Shown here: one piece after another, positions 36,762 to 46,870 of the stretch
Numbering within the stretch: the first letter of the stretch is position 1
Layout of the letters: each line of letters begins with the position of its first letter
Source of the DNA: Aurantiochytrium sp. KH105
Taxonomy: Eukaryota > Sar > Bigyra > Thraustochytrida > Thraustochytriidae
Assembly: GCA_003116975.1 (NCBI GenBank)
Contig: BGKB01000109.1
Span: forward strand, 1 to 64,000
Direction of reading: 5' to 3'
DNA length: 64,000 nt
Notes under the pieces: model-generated
Databases searched by the model: none
Seen by the model: only the letters and a program-made list of their open reading frames with translations
What the model was told of the DNA's origin: nothing
Made by a program: the position numbers and the translations under genes

Positions 36762-38597
36762 TTACGAAGGGGTCGCCGGCGAGCTGGATTCATAAAAATA
36801 CTGAATATGCCCCTGACGCTGCATTCCATGATAGAGCATCATGCCCACAATGAGGGCAACGCCATTAATGAGAATGGAGATCCAGGAAATGAGACTCGTC
36901 GCCACAACAACCCCACCGAGCAGGATGGGAACAGACACGTAAAGCGCGAGCAAGGTCATATTCTCAATTGGAAGACGATACGGACGGCGCAGGTCAGGCT
37001 GTACGAGCCGCAGCTTGAGGAAAGCCACGAGCTCGAGCATGGCTGACAAGCAGCTGAAAAGATTCGAGATGACCACGATGGCGTTAAAGTCGAGCGCCAC
37101 CAGCGCAGAAATCACGCAAAGTGCAAAGGCGATGGACACATAGGGGGACCCGGTCCCGTCTTTACGCGCCCCAAAGATGGAAGGCATGAGACCCGTTCGG
37201 GCCATGCCGCACAGCTGCCACGAGTCTTCGAAGACTTCAGCCGTGTACATGCCAGCATTGGCGGCAAAGGACACAATGACGATCCAAAGCGCCATGCCTT
37301 GGCCCACCTGCTTTTGCCCAATTACGGAAAACCAACCCTCATCCCAACAGTGCCAGTCGGGCTTGTTCGCCATCGTAAAGACGGTCAGAGGAATCACATA
37401 GGTAGTCAGTACGAGCGCGAGCGCAGCAAAGAGCCCGCGCGGGTACGACCGACCCGGATTGCGCACCTCGCCTGCGCACGTTGATGCCGCGTCAAAACCC
37501 GAAAGATTCCAGTATAGTACGGAAATGAGCTGTGCCCAGTCCTCCATCGTCCCATGCTCGCGCGATTCGAGAAGCCGCGCCGGCTTGATTTCCTGCGTGG
37601 CGACCACGTAAATCGACTGAAAGGCAAAGGGGAGGATGACCAGACAGGCAAGCAGCGTCATGCCGCGCCCGAACGACTTGGCGCCGCAAATGTTCGGCAA
37701 CGCAAAGACAAGCACCATGCCCAGCTTGACGAGGTACTCTTCATACCATTTGGTGCCAAAGGGCTCATTTTCGGAACCAAGCGAATCACCACCCGCAAAT
37801 GACCAAAAGTTGTTCTCTGTGCTCGGCGTGACGGTATTGTTGCAGTACTTGAGCCAGTCGGGATCAATGTCTCCGCTGTCACCGCCGTCAATGGGCTTTG
37901 ACCAATCACCGCGAAGAATCTGGGCCGCCGTATCGAATGCCAGCACGGGATAGATTGCGGTGTCGATGACGCCGGACAGCCAGCTCCAGTAGGCCTCCTG
38001 GAAGCCCCAGAATGTGCCAAAGGCCTCGGCCACCCAGATCGAGTATCCACCATCGTCTGGGAAGGCAGAGGAGAGTTCTGCCGTGACCATGACGAGCGGG
38101 AGCGCCCACATGACGGCAAAAGCGGCGAGACCGAGCAGGCCGGGCAAGGGGCCCATACTGGAGATGAGCTCCTCCGATCCCCATGGCCCGCCGCTCACGT
38201 TAAAGTAAGTAATGAAACAGATGCCCATCCAGCCAAGAGGTTTGTCATGCTTGTTCGAGTTCACCGCCTGCATGATGAAGGACTCGCTCTGCGACCGCGT
38301 GCGCAGTCGCCTCGAGCTCATCGAGCTCCACGGCGAGCCAAAGCCGTTCACGCCATCCTCGTCCGAGGACATTGACGCCGAGTCTGCCAGGAGATCGTGC
38401 GCGCCTTCTGCGGCCCAGTCGTCAATGAGCGCCGTATTGTCGCCCTCCTCGAGCAGGGGTTCCAGCATCCCAACGCGATGGTGGTCGCCGCCGCCGCCGC
38501 CGCCGCCGCTCTCGGAGATCATCGCGCTCGCGTCACCTCCGCCGCCGCCGCTGCTGCTGCTGCCGCCGCCGCCGACGCTGGCCGACCCGAGCGTCAT
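36762..38597 (-). CDS. APC-superfamily amino-acid/polyamine transporter
   Basis: A 611-residue, about 12-TM permease. After a 110-residue cytosolic tail rich in Gly/Ser and acids, TM1 carries the APC signature NVSGGPWGSEELI. Later landmarks are ELSSAFPDDGGYSIWVAEAFG (TM3 loop), the substrate-site TM6 region LISVLYWNLSGFDAASTCAG, and RPYRLPIENM before the last helices. PxDGGY plus NLSGFD is characteristic of the plant/protist LAT/PUT (polyamine:H+ symporter) branch and related amino-acid permeases. It imports or redistributes amino acids or polyamines at the plasma membrane or an internal membrane. A long loop between TM5 and TM6 (about 240-290) is acidic and N-glycosylatable (CNNT). Single exon. 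The start at 38597 precedes poly-Gly/Ser; a later Met is possible. Confidence 0.9.
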   Translation of the reverse strand: MTLGSASVGGGGSSSSGGGGGDASAMISESGGGGGGGDHHRVGMLEPLLEEGDNTALIDDWAAEGAHDLLADSASMSSDEDGVNGFGSPWSSMSSRRLRTRSQSESFIMQAVNSNKHDKPLGWMGICFITYFNVSGGPWGSEELISSMGPLPGLLGLAAFAVMWALPLVMVTAELSSAFPDDGGYSIWVAEAFGTFWGFQEAYWSWLSGVIDTAIYPVLAFDTAAQILRGDWSKPIDGGDSGDIDPDWLKYCNNTVTPSTENNFWSFAGGDSLGSENEPFGTKWYEEYLVKLGMVLVFALPNICGAKSFGRGMTLLACLVILPFAFQSIYVVATQEIKPARLLESREHGTMEDWAQLISVLYWNLSGFDAASTCAGEVRNPGRSYPRGLFAALALVLTTYVIPLTVFTMANKPDWHCWDEGWFSVIGQKQVGQGMALWIVIVSFAANAGMYTAEVFEDSWQLCGMARTGLMPSIFGARKDGTGSPYVSIAFALCVISALVALDFNAIVVISNLFSCLSAMLELVAFLKLRLVQPDLRRPYRLPIENMTLLALYVSVPILLGGVVVATSLISWISILINGVALIVGMMLYHGMQRQGHIQYFYESSSPATPS

Positions 38598-38914
38598 GGC
38601 GAGAGCCGCGCGCGGCGCGCGGGGGGGGCGGCTGTCGTCGGGATAGTGGTTCTGGCCGAGTCTGTTCTGCCGCTGTTCGTGCGTCGCCCGCCTCGCCTCG
38701 CCCCGGCCTCGCCTCGCCGCGCCGCGCCGCGCCGCTCCGGCCGGGCAGCTGGGACTCTGCGCGCCGCGGCTCGAGCCCGCCCGGGCCCGGCCAGCCCCGC
38801 GCGCGCGGACTTCTCGCCGCGCGAGCGAGCGAGCGAGCGCCTCTCCCGCCGCGGCTCGAGCGCCTCTACGTCGCCAACTTCACCAGTAGCCGCCGCGGCA
38901 TCCACGGGTCCCGC

Positions 38915-38959
38915 GCCTGCCTGCCTGCCCGCCTGCCTGCCTGCCCGCCTGCCTGCCTG
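38915..38959. repeat. (CCTG)n microsatellite
   Basis: CCTG units with CCCG variants, about 320 bases upstream of the transporter ATG. Confidence 0.9.
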
Positions 38960-39290
38960 ATGCCTGCGCGGATGCCTTGCCCGCGAGCGGCCTCTGCGGT
39001 GCGAGCAAGGGCCCGCGCGCCCGCGCGCCGCGCACGCCGCGGCTCGAAGAGCTGGGGCCTCGCGCGCTCTCTCTCTCGTGCGCGCTCGATGGTTTCCCGC
39101 GTCGAGGATTTGCTTGCTTGTTCTGGTTTGCTTTGTTCTGCCATTCGTATGATAAGAGTCAGGCTGCCTTGGGCCCGTTCATGATGATGATGATGACGAG
39201 GAGGAGTCCCGGAGCGCCATGACACGAGGCAGGCGTACGCTCGTCGTAGAAAGAGGCTGGCGCGCGAGGGTTGGCGGAAGGATGGGTGGG

Positions 39291-39326
39291 AGGAAGGAAG
39301 GAAGGAAGGAAAGAAAGAAAGAAAGA
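39291..39326. repeat. (AAGG)n-(AAAG)n microsatellite
   Basis: AAGG units passing into AAAG units. Confidence 0.9.
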
Positions 39327-39545
39327 ACTTGAGAAGATAAGATGCCGGTTGTGGATGACGACTCCACGGCAATGGCTATGGCTGTGGAGGTTTGGAGCGC
39401 CCGAGGCGAAGAAAGCAAGAGCGGACGATAAGAGCGCAGCAACGGCCAATGTGGCGGAAAGGGGGAAGCAGAAAAGAGAAAATGGGATGAATTGACAAGA
39501 GGCGAGAACAGTTTTCGGTTGTTTTCTTTGAACAGAGGAGATTTG

Positions 39546-40262
39546 TCATTTGGTGCCTTGTGGCAGACATGTCGGGCAAGCGCAGGCACAACCGAGGATC
39601 GAGCATGGGCGGCAAATGGGCTTTTTGCACGAAGTATAGTACGCGATGGAATTCTCGCAGACGAAGCGATTACAATCGCCAGCACAGCGCGATTCGGCAC
39701 GTGGACACGAGCGGCACAATGGAGTCAGAGGCATCTCTCCTGAGAAAATGACGGGCGCCTGACGAAGGCAGCCGAGGCAAATCTCATAGTCGGCGTCATC
39801 GCCCATGTCAATGTTTCTCTCAAGACATGCGCGGCACACAAGCGAGCATCCCCCGCAGCACGGGAAAACGGTTTCGGGTTCTTTATCCTCATTGCATGAT
39901 GAGCATACCAGGCCTTTCGTCCGTGGGCTCTTGATGGTCATGGCCCGCTCGAAATCATCAAGGTTGGACCATGCGAGATTTAGTTGTGTAATGAATTGCT
40001 TGAGCAGACCTGGTTTCTCCCAGAGCACTTTGGCGCGCTCGTTGGTGAAGCCCTGGGGGCCAAATCCTAGCAACGCAAAGTATGAGAGATCCGGGTACGC
40101 ATCGTGCACAACACGATACCTTCGTTTCCAGAGCCTGCCTATGGGATATGGCCCCTCGTTTGTCTCTCCGCTCTCTTCTGCGTGCTTTCTGCTCCGCTTC
40201 CCGTGCCCGCTCCTGCCAGACGCCGTCGACTGCTCGTCTGATGGTTGCTTGCTCGTTGTCAT
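39546..40262 (-). CDS. Cys-rich RING-like hypothetical protein
   Basis: A 238-residue protein beginning MTTSKQPSDE. Residues about 1-45 are basic and polar; 46-125 are helical (LWKRRYRVVHDAYPDLSYFA, ERAKVLWEKPGLLKQFITQL). From about 135 to the end there are more than 20 Cys in CxxC pairs (CSSCNEDKEPETVFPCCGGC, CRACLERN, CLGCL, CRSC, CKKPICRPC, CACACPTC). The first cluster has a RING-like layout, but a canonical His is not obvious. It might bind several zinc ions, as in treble-clef or RING/B-box-like ubiquitin or chromatin factors. It is divergent to the membrane-protein gene 427 bases away. The upstream frame is open to 40502, but that part is Arg-rich and overlaps the promoter. Confidence 0.6.
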   Translation of the reverse strand: MTTSKQPSDEQSTASGRSGHGKRSRKHAEESGETNEGPYPIGRLWKRRYRVVHDAYPDLSYFALLGFGPQGFTNERAKVLWEKPGLLKQFITQLNLAWSNLDDFERAMTIKSPRTKGLVCSSCNEDKEPETVFPCCGGCSLVCRACLERNIDMGDDADYEICLGCLRQAPVIFSGEMPLTPLCRSCPRAESRCAGDCNRFVCENSIAYYTSCKKPICRPCSILGCACACPTCLPQGTK

Positions 40263-40689
40263 CTCGCGGTTGCTCAGAGTACGCCTGCTTTCCGGAAAGC
40301 CAAGACAAGAAGAAGAAAAGGCAAAAGAGGGCTCTGCCAAGACCGTGCGGCCTCCCAGGTGTGCGCAAAGGATTCCTCCCGCCCGCCAGCCAACTTGTCT
40401 CGTCCTGCGCCGCTGCGAGCGCGAGGAGGTTAGATTTTTGCAGGCAGGGTTTGCTTGCTCGGTTTGCTCTTGCAACTTTGAGCAGACGAAAAAACCAATC
40501 AAGTCAAACTATAAACAGATCACTTGCTCGGCGCGGCGTGGCGCGACGCGCGGCGCGCAGGCCGCATCCGATCAGCTCGGTGCGCGTGCTCTCCTTCCTG
40601 CTTGCCCGTCCCTCAATCCAGCAGCAGCAGCAGCGGCAGCAGCAACAGGCGGCAAGTGTTTTTACTTTTAGCCTTGCCGCGCGCAAAAG
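40263..40689. promoter_or_regulatory. Bidirectional promoter region
   Basis: 427 bases between two divergent start codons. Contains a CAG run (40619-40640) near the + strand ATG. It probably serves both genes. Confidence 0.5.
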
Positions 40690-43437
40690 ATGAGCGCCGG
40701 ACGGCCCGAGGCGCCGGGCTTTGCGTACGCGGCCAACGGCGCATTGCAAGGTGGCGGCTTCGAGGACATCCTGCAGAATGTGCTGTACGTGTCTCCCGGT
40801 CAAGCTGGAAGACGTGTCGCGCTGGAGTTCTCCGAGGGAACATTGAGCGCCATCGAGGCCGGGGCCTCAGCGCGCATCACGAGCGTCGAGCCCGACTCAA
40901 TTTCTGTGCTCGCAGGCGTGCGTTGCGGCCCGCTGCGGATCACCCCTGCAACAGATGACACCGCAATGTACAGCCCCCAGCCCGACAGCATTTCCTCGAA
41001 CGCAACCGAGGTGAACATGGAAGGATTCTGTATTTTCTCACATAGCGACCTCTTGGCTTCTCCTGTCGTAGCGTATACGGGGAGCTTTGATTACGACGCG
41101 AGCAGCGACACGCTGACCTTGTTCGAAAACACCTCTTTACTTTACACGAGCCCTGGTGCCGACTACACGGGCTTTGTCAACAATAGCACGGGAACGCCAG
41201 AAAACTGGAATACGACCATGTGGGGGTCGGCCCCAGTGTTTTCTCAGATTGCATGGTTCGTCTTTAATTGCCGAGACCCAGAGTGGTACACGCAGCCGTG
41301 GTATGCACTTGTATTTTACGATTTTCCGCGCATTCTTAACGACCACGTTTTTGTCTATCCAAAGTCTGCGTCGTACGGAACTTATCTCACGAGCCTGCTC
41401 CTAACAGCAGTCCCGCTGGTCGCCATCGCTTGCCTCGTTCTCTTTTTCGAACCTTTTGTTGCGCTACTTCGTCATATTGGTCGCGGCGTTCGTAACTTGC
41501 GGCGCAAGCGTAAAAGGCGCCTTCGACGAAAAGCCTACCAGCGCAGAGCAGCAAATGGATTTGCAGGCGATCTTTCTTCGGGCGGCACGGATCGACCGAA
41601 TAGCTCGCTAGGAACGCGGCGGAATAATCTGAGGCGGGCGCGGTCTACTCAAGAGGTGGAGCTTTCGCAGTCGATCAGCAGTACACTGCGCCGACAATCG
41701 GACATGTACAGCGCTCGGTCAAGCGAACACGAGCCACTTGCGAATGTGCCTGCTTCCTTTGATGACGACGAAGACGAGGAGCACGATGGGCGTTACGGGG
41801 AGCATGGAGCATTGACGGATGCGAGCGAGCACATGGACACCGAGTCTGACGCAAGTGTCGAACTGAAAAAGACTTGCTGCGAAAAAAGTTGCCAACCACT
41901 GGGATGCATGTGCTGCTTGCGTCGATCTTTAACTGGCAATCCGCAGCCAGATGACCCTGCAGCATCGGAGGCGTACTCGCGTGACACGCGCCACTCAAGG
42001 CTTATGCAAATGAGCGCCGTCTCGGGCCACAGCTCGCTTGGGGTGCAAGGGCTCTCATCCCGCGAAAAGCGAAAAGAGGCGCTCCGACTGCGGCAGGAAA
42101 TCATAGAACTTGACAAGCGCCTTGAAAAGACGCTAACGCCCAGCAGCCTTCCCAAAAGGGCATTCCTTATCTTCCTGCTCGTTCTCGCGCTCGTCGAAGT
42201 TCCCATCGGCATTACGCTGAGCCTTGCGTTCTACAGTGTGCTGCAGGAGTTTCAAGATGGGGCTGACCATGCGGGAAATATCTTTCAAACGGCTACTGCA
42301 TTGGGCGAAGCCAATCTGGACATTGTCGAAAACTTCGAGTCGAGTTGCGGCTCGATCCTCTCCAGCACAGAAAGCGATCTGGTGGAGACGGAACTGCAGG
42401 AGTTGAACGAGTATCTGAGCCTGGTGGACGCGATCAACATCTTGCCAGCAAATCTCAACTTTCTTGGGGGCCTGCGAGAGGGTGTTTACATCGTATGGCA
42501 GGCGCTCAATGCTTGTCTGTGCATCATGGTGCTCAGTTCCATCTGGTCGGGGGTTCTGACGTATTGCCGCTTTACCTGGGGCGAGGAAAAGGTGGTTTGT
42601 CAGCGACCTTCCTTTTGCCTTGGCCGCTGTCTGCGGCCTCTGGTCATCTTCGTCTCATGCTTGAGCTGGGTTGCCATCGGGCTTTTCGTTGTTCTCCTCT
42701 CTGTGCTGGCAGATGCATGTTTTCGTCCCAGCTTTGTCCAAGTGAATACGACGGAAGCCAACTACCTTTCTTCCGCCGCAGCCCAGGACCAAGGCCACAT
42801 TTACAATTACCAACGAGTCTTTACGCAGGAGCTGACGGATCTGAACCGTACAGTAACGTCTGTGAGCGAGTTCAATGTGGGCGCATACCTCTCCAACTGC
42901 TACACGACGTCATTGGTCTTTAATCCGTACACCTTCACCGTCATTCAAGCAAACAGAGCACATTTGGAGCTTGTGCAGAGTCTGCAGGCATCGAATGGAA
43001 GTAGCTTAGGCTGCGATGCCGAAATGTACACTACCTCGGGCTTTTACAGCGACTTGATCGCTACTACCCAGTGCTCAGGGCTTGGCACTGACTTTGGGGC
43101 AAGTATTGCGAATCTCTGCATACACGATGGCATGTGGCAACTCTTTTCCTTTCTTGTTTCACTCATTCTCTTTAATATCGTAGCGCTCGTCGTGTACAGC
43201 AACTCACGCGAACTGACGCCCAATCTCTATCGCATGCACGCCGGCAAGGAGCTGCAAACTCACATCCAGCAGCTGCAGAGCTCACTGCGCGATCTTTTGC
43301 AGGATCAAGGCGCTGGTGTGTCGGAGCCGCGTCTTTTTTCGCACTCAAACCTGACCTCGATCGGCCCTTCCGTGACAGGGTCTTCTGGGGCAACACGTGA
43401 GCGTGAAGGTGTGCCAAGCGATATAGATGTGGCATGA
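40690..43437 (+). CDS. Large multi-pass membrane glycoprotein, unknown function
   Basis: A 915-residue protein. The N-terminal about 230 residues look lumenal/extracellular, with several N-x-S/T sites (NATE, NTSLL, NNSTG, NTTMW). TM1 lies near 235-258 (LTSLLLTAVPLVAIACLVLF). A long cytosolic region (260-490) carries a strongly basic patch (LRRKRKRRLRRKAYQRR), acidic runs and a Cys cluster (KKTCCEKSCQPLGCMCCLRR) that could be palmitoylated. TM2 is near 492-520, then a lumenal helical loop, TM3 near 610-635, TM4 near 655-690, a glycosylated loop of about 130 residues, and TM5 near 815-842. The large lumenal loops between TM pairs recall the topology of prominin or tweety proteins, but no sequence match is claimed. 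Single exon. Confidence 0.75.
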   Translation: MSAGRPEAPGFAYAANGALQGGGFEDILQNVLYVSPGQAGRRVALEFSEGTLSAIEAGASARITSVEPDSISVLAGVRCGPLRITPATDDTAMYSPQPDSISSNATEVNMEGFCIFSHSDLLASPVVAYTGSFDYDASSDTLTLFENTSLLYTSPGADYTGFVNNSTGTPENWNTTMWGSAPVFSQIAWFVFNCRDPEWYTQPWYALVFYDFPRILNDHVFVYPKSASYGTYLTSLLLTAVPLVAIACLVLFFEPFVALLRHIGRGVRNLRRKRKRRLRRKAYQRRAANGFAGDLSSGGTDRPNSSLGTRRNNLRRARSTQEVELSQSISSTLRRQSDMYSARSSEHEPLANVPASFDDDEDEEHDGRYGEHGALTDASEHMDTESDASVELKKTCCEKSCQPLGCMCCLRRSLTGNPQPDDPAASEAYSRDTRHSRLMQMSAVSGHSSLGVQGLSSREKRKEALRLRQEIIELDKRLEKTLTPSSLPKRAFLIFLLVLALVEVPIGITLSLAFYSVLQEFQDGADHAGNIFQTATALGEANLDIVENFESSCGSILSSTESDLVETELQELNEYLSLVDAINILPANLNFLGGLREGVYIVWQALNACLCIMVLSSIWSGVLTYCRFTWGEEKVVCQRPSFCLGRCLRPLVIFVSCLSWVAIGLFVVLLSVLADACFRPSFVQVNTTEANYLSSAAAQDQGHIYNYQRVFTQELTDLNRTVTSVSEFNVGAYLSNCYTTSLVFNPYTFTVIQANRAHLELVQSLQASNGSSLGCDAEMYTTSGFYSDLIATTQCSGLGTDFGASIANLCIHDGMWQLFSFLVSLILFNIVALVVYSNSRELTPNLYRMHAGKELQTHIQQLQSSLRDLLQDQGAGVSEPRLFSHSNLTSIGPSVTGSSGATREREGVPSDIDVA

Positions 43438-43617
43438 GTCGTGTCCTTTTCTTGAATGGAGCGGAGCACGCATGCCGAGGATTAATAATGCCGCTATCGC
43501 TGCCGATACCACCGCAGTCGATCATGCATGAATATGATTCTTTGACAAATGAAGTGGCCCAAGAGGGAGAGCAAGCATGTGAAAAAGGAAAACGCCAATC
43601 GCCAATGTGATGAATAC

Positions 43618-44772
43618 CTAAAAGTTAAAGAGAAACTCAAACATACCGTCGCCCATGTTGGACATGTACGAGACAGCATTATGGTGCAGACCAAACTGGC
43701 AGTCGTCTTTGCGATGCCAGTCGCCGCAAGTCTTGACAAGGGGCGAGTATGCCATGAGCGCGCGGGCAAATCGGCTGAGTCCAGGCGCGTTCTTGCCAGC
43801 CTCACCCAGTGGAATTCGATGAAAGTTTTCGCATGGGAGCATGTGATACCATGTGGTGTCCGGAGCGCGGCGCATGGCCTCGTCGACCATGGACGGGCCG
43901 GTCGAGCTGAGAACCTTGTGGCTCTTGCGCCGCTCGTACATGATAGAAAAGGTGACATTCCAGAATGGATCGCCCTTGGGACCAGCCATGAGACTGTTCT
44001 GTACTTGTTCGTTGATCTTGTAAGGGGACTCAATGAGGCTTACACGGTCTTGCGGAATGTGTTCCCAAAAGTTTGTGAATGGTTCGTAATCCAAATCCGC
44101 GTAGATACCGCCGTACTTGTAAAGTACAAAGTACCGCACGGCGTCAGCGCGTTGAATGTTCATGTAAAAGTTGTCGTACGCCTCCAGAAACCAAGGAAAG
44201 TCGTTGGCAATGAGAGCGCGCCCTGACTCGTCCGTCCAAAGCATGTGTGTAAACTCTGGCTCAGGAAAGTATGTTTTCCAGAGATTGTGGTATTTAGTAA
44301 AGTCACCCTCGGGTACAATCTCATTTTTCCACTGCTGGTGGATAATTTTTGGCACCCCACGAGCCGCAGAAGAGGGTGTGCTCGGTGCAAGTCCTTTGCG
44401 CGGTTCGCGTGCAAGTTGCACTTGGGTGCGTAGCGCCACGTCACAGGGGCTTGTGAAGAAGAGCCACGCGCCCGTCAAGTACAAGGTGTTAAGTACAGCA
44501 ATGCCCAGCAGCGCGAGGGCGATCCAACGTAACGCGCGTGCTAGTTTGCTTTGCCAGTCGCGACCTGACACGCCACGTAGGCCCGCGATACTCGCAAACT
44601 TGGAGGTGACATTGCTGCCACTATCATCTTCGTGCAGTAGGTGCGCTCGTTCTGCTGCGCGTAGAACATCTTCGGGCCCACTGCCGATTTCCACGGCTAC
44701 GCTGCCGCCTTCTCCTCCGTCGTACGCCTGCGCGCCGCCGCTCGTGGCACGCGCTGGCCGTCGGGATAACAT
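43618..44772 (-). CDS. GT32-family glycosyltransferase (OCH1/SUR1-like), type II Golgi membrane protein
   Basis: A 384-residue enzyme with a single N-terminal TM anchor (about 82-106, LRWIALALLGIAVLNTLYLT) and a lumenal catalytic domain. It has the GT32 start (VPKIIHQQWKN, 140-150), a PEFTHMLWTDE stretch, and the donor-sugar segment RADAVRYFVLYKYGGIYADL with the DxD motif DLD at 226-228. Members transfer mannose or related sugars from nucleotide donors, in N-glycan outer-chain initiation (Och1) or inositol-phosphoceramide mannosylation (Sur1/Csh1). The acceptor cannot be decided here; ending in a hydrophobic segment would favour sphingolipid-type enzymes, but only FEFLFNF is seen. A TATA-like GTCTATATATACC lies about 130 bases upstream of the ATG on the minus strand. 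Confidence 0.92.
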   Translation of the reverse strand: MLSRRPARATSGGAQAYDGGEGGSVAVEIGSGPEDVLRAAERAHLLHEDDSGSNVTSKFASIAGLRGVSGRDWQSKLARALRWIALALLGIAVLNTLYLTGAWLFFTSPCDVALRTQVQLAREPRKGLAPSTPSSAARGVPKIIHQQWKNEIVPEGDFTKYHNLWKTYFPEPEFTHMLWTDESGRALIANDFPWFLEAYDNFYMNIQRADAVRYFVLYKYGGIYADLDYEPFTNFWEHIPQDRVSLIESPYKINEQVQNSLMAGPKGDPFWNVTFSIMYERRKSHKVLSSTGPSMVDEAMRRAPDTTWYHMLPCENFHRIPLGEAGKNAPGLSRFARALMAYSPLVKTCGDWHRKDDCQFGLHHNAVSYMSNMGDGMFEFLFNF

Positions 44773-44901
44773 GGCGAAGCCTCAAGTGTGTTTGTTTGCT
44801 TGCTTGTCATTGTTTGTCTGTTGCCTTCTTTTTTCCCATTATTATGATCGATTATGAGTTACTTGTCACGGTTCTTGACTCAGCTGTCTTCACCATAACG
44901 A

Positions 44902-44914
44902 GGTATATATAGAC
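44902..44914 (-). promoter_or_regulatory. TATA-like element upstream of GT32 gene
   Basis: TATATATA core about 130 bases before the GT32 start codon on the minus strand. It is also close to the 3' end of the RING gene. Promoter role is inferred. Confidence 0.3.
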
Positions 44915-45031
44915 TTTTCGCCAGCAATGGAATTGCGAAAGATCCTCTCGACTGGGAACAAGGTCCAGGATAGAGGTGATGATGTTGACGACGATGAAGA
45001 GAAGAAAAAAAGATATATGTACACACGGAAA

Positions 45032-46330
45032 TCACACAACTTGCACGCGCTCGTAGCGACCGTCGTCATCACTACTATCGTCGCCATAGTCGTTGTTATT
45101 GCTAGGGTTGTTGTTGTTGTTGTTGCTGCTGTTGTTGTTGGCGGTAGAGTTGATGTTATTGCCGCTACCGCTGCTGCTGCTGCTGTTATTGTTGTTGTTC
45201 TCGCGAGTGTTCGGCAAGTCGCGCTCATCAACATTAAACCGGAAACTCTGATTTGCCAGTCGTTCCGCAAAGTTGGTTGTCGAAGAGGCTTGCGCTGTGA
45301 TGGGGCCCGTGTGATCAATTCGCACTGATCTGTTCATGGAACCATCGGCATTCCGCCGCTCAATTTGTGAATCAGCCTCGCTGTTTGTTGCCTTGCTTCG
45401 ATCGGACTCGACGGTGTTTGAAATGTCATTGCGGCACATGGGACAAGTGGCATTCTGGTTGAGCCATGTATCGACGCAATCTTTATGGAAAAAGTGGTCG
45501 CATGGCAATCGACGCAGCTCCTCGTCGGGCTCAAACTCGGTAATACAAATGGAACATTCGAGAGAATAGCCTTTCTCTGCAAAGGATGCCGGATCGAACT
45601 TTTCGACAGGAAGCTTGTTGATGGTTCGCTTGGGAACACCCTTCGGCTTCATCCACGTGTACGGCAGCCAAAAGGGAAGGACGATGATGCTGAGCGCGAC
45701 AAAGATGAAGATGACAATCGTAAAGAAGTAGTCGAGAACAACAAGGTGGATCCAGAAGAGCCACCAAAACAAGGTCCCGATTGCGCCGTCATTGTGCACA
45801 ATCATGGCACTAAGAACCCAGACCCATGGGCTCAAGTTGCGAATGAAGCCCAATGTCTTGAGCACGACGGTACTTGGTGCATAATTGTACTTGCGGATTC
45901 GGACGAGGGTGAACCAACGCAAGGCGACCTGGGTCTGGAGTAGCAAGAGCATGCTGATGGAAAGCGCCGACAGCGGATGCTCACGAATTTCCTCAAAGTG
46001 AAGACCAATGATTGTCAGCGAAGCGGCGAGGCTTGCCACAAACACAAGCACGAGGCCGCAGCAAATCTTGACGGGGTCCTTTGTCATGGCTTGAAAGATG
46101 GTGGACATCTGACCTTCGCTTTCCACGTACATGTGGTAGTGCATCTCGGCGCGCGACGGCGCATTGGGATTCTGTGTTCCGTTCGTTCCTGCGCTCGAGG
46201 AGCCCATGTTGCCAGCTTCCGCGTCTGTGGCGTCTGCTCGAGACGTCGAGGTACTTGAAGTCGTACCATTCTCGCCAGCGTGGTCTTGTCTTTGGGTCGG
46301 GGACGCGAGACGCGAGGCCGGGATGAACAT
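45032..46330 (-). CDS. Membrane RING-H2 E3 ubiquitin ligase
   Basis: A 432-residue protein. The cytosolic N-terminus is Ser/Thr/Asn-rich (1-85). About four hydrophobic segments follow (88-110, 119-143, 167-195, 197-225). Then comes a RING-H2 finger at 259-299 with C259, C262, C277, H279, H282, C285, C296 and C299 (CSICITEF, CDHFFHKDCVDTWL, CPMC). The TM-then-RING-H2 order matches the plant At4g11680-type membrane ubiquitin ligases, which act at endomembranes in protein turnover. The C-terminal 100 residues are a low-complexity Asn/Ser tract encoded by repeated GTT/GCT triplets on the + strand, ending in an Asp-rich tail. The start at 46330 (MFIPASRL) is chosen because upstream residues are Arg/Ala/Ser-biased and include the CTGCG repeat; an earlier start is possible. 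Confidence 0.9.
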   Translation of the reverse strand: MFIPASRLASPTQRQDHAGENGTTSSTSTSRADATDAEAGNMGSSSAGTNGTQNPNAPSRAEMHYHMYVESEGQMSTIFQAMTKDPVKICCGLVLVFVASLAASLTIIGLHFEEIREHPLSALSISMLLLLQTQVALRWFTLVRIRKYNYAPSTVVLKTLGFIRNLSPWVWVLSAMIVHNDGAIGTLFWWLFWIHLVVLDYFFTIVIFIFVALSIIVLPFWLPYTWMKPKGVPKRTINKLPVEKFDPASFAEKGYSLECSICITEFEPDEELRRLPCDHFFHKDCVDTWLNQNATCPMCRNDISNTVESDRSKATNSEADSQIERRNADGSMNRSVRIDHTGPITAQASSTTNFAERLANQSFRFNVDERDLPNTRENNNNNSSSSSGSGNNINSTANNNSSNNNNNNPSNNNDYGDDSSDDDGRYERVQVV

Positions 46331-46510
46331 CTTTTGCAAGTCGCGGGGGCGCGCAGCGTCGTCGAGCTCGCCGTCGCTGTCAGCGGAGCGGAGAAGCCGG
46401 CCGAACGAACGCGTCGATCCAGAGGGAACTCCCGACTCGCTCGTGATGAGACGATGAGCGAGATGCGATCCGAGGCCGACAGTCAGCGGGACTCTCGCGG
46501 TGAGGACCAG

Positions 46511-46556
46511 GCTCTGCTCTGCGCTGCTCTGCGCTGCGCTGCGCTGCGCTGCGCTG
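46511..46556. repeat. (CTGCG)n pentanucleotide repeat
   Basis: GCTCT/GCGCT units becoming uniform GCGCT; a similar GCGTT unit occurs at 61970-61999. Confidence 0.85.
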
Positions 46557-46870
46557 AGCGAAGGCGGCGCGCGCCGACTGCAGCGAAGGAAGCGGGACTG
46601 GCGCTCGTGCGAGTCGAGTACGTGAAGCCCGCACTCGCACGCTCTTCTTCTGCTCTCTGTTCCTCGCGCGTCCCCGGAAGTCGGAAATCGAGCTCCAGCA
46701 AGTGAAACAAAGTGCCTCTGCCGCACTTCGGGACCGGCTATACCCGACTTGGCTGCCGCTCGCACCATCGCGGCAATCAGCCGACCAACTTACATTTGCC
46801 ATCGACGACAGTGGAGAAAAAGCGAATTATCCAGTGGAAAGAATCAAAGTGCAAGTGGACATCAAACGCG

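Larger units (their letters stand above)
38598..39545. other. Intergenic region upstream of transporter
   Basis: Very GC-rich 5' flank (38600-39080) with a CCTG array (38915-38959), then AAGG/AAAG units (39291-39326) and A/G-rich sequence. No gene is supported. Confidence 0.55.

Noticed and set aside
44080-44100. tRNA B-box-like GGTTCGTAATCC
   Set aside because: Lies inside the GT32 coding sequence, does not match GGTTCGAnnCC, and has no A box or acceptor stem. No tRNA gene was found anywhere by eye.
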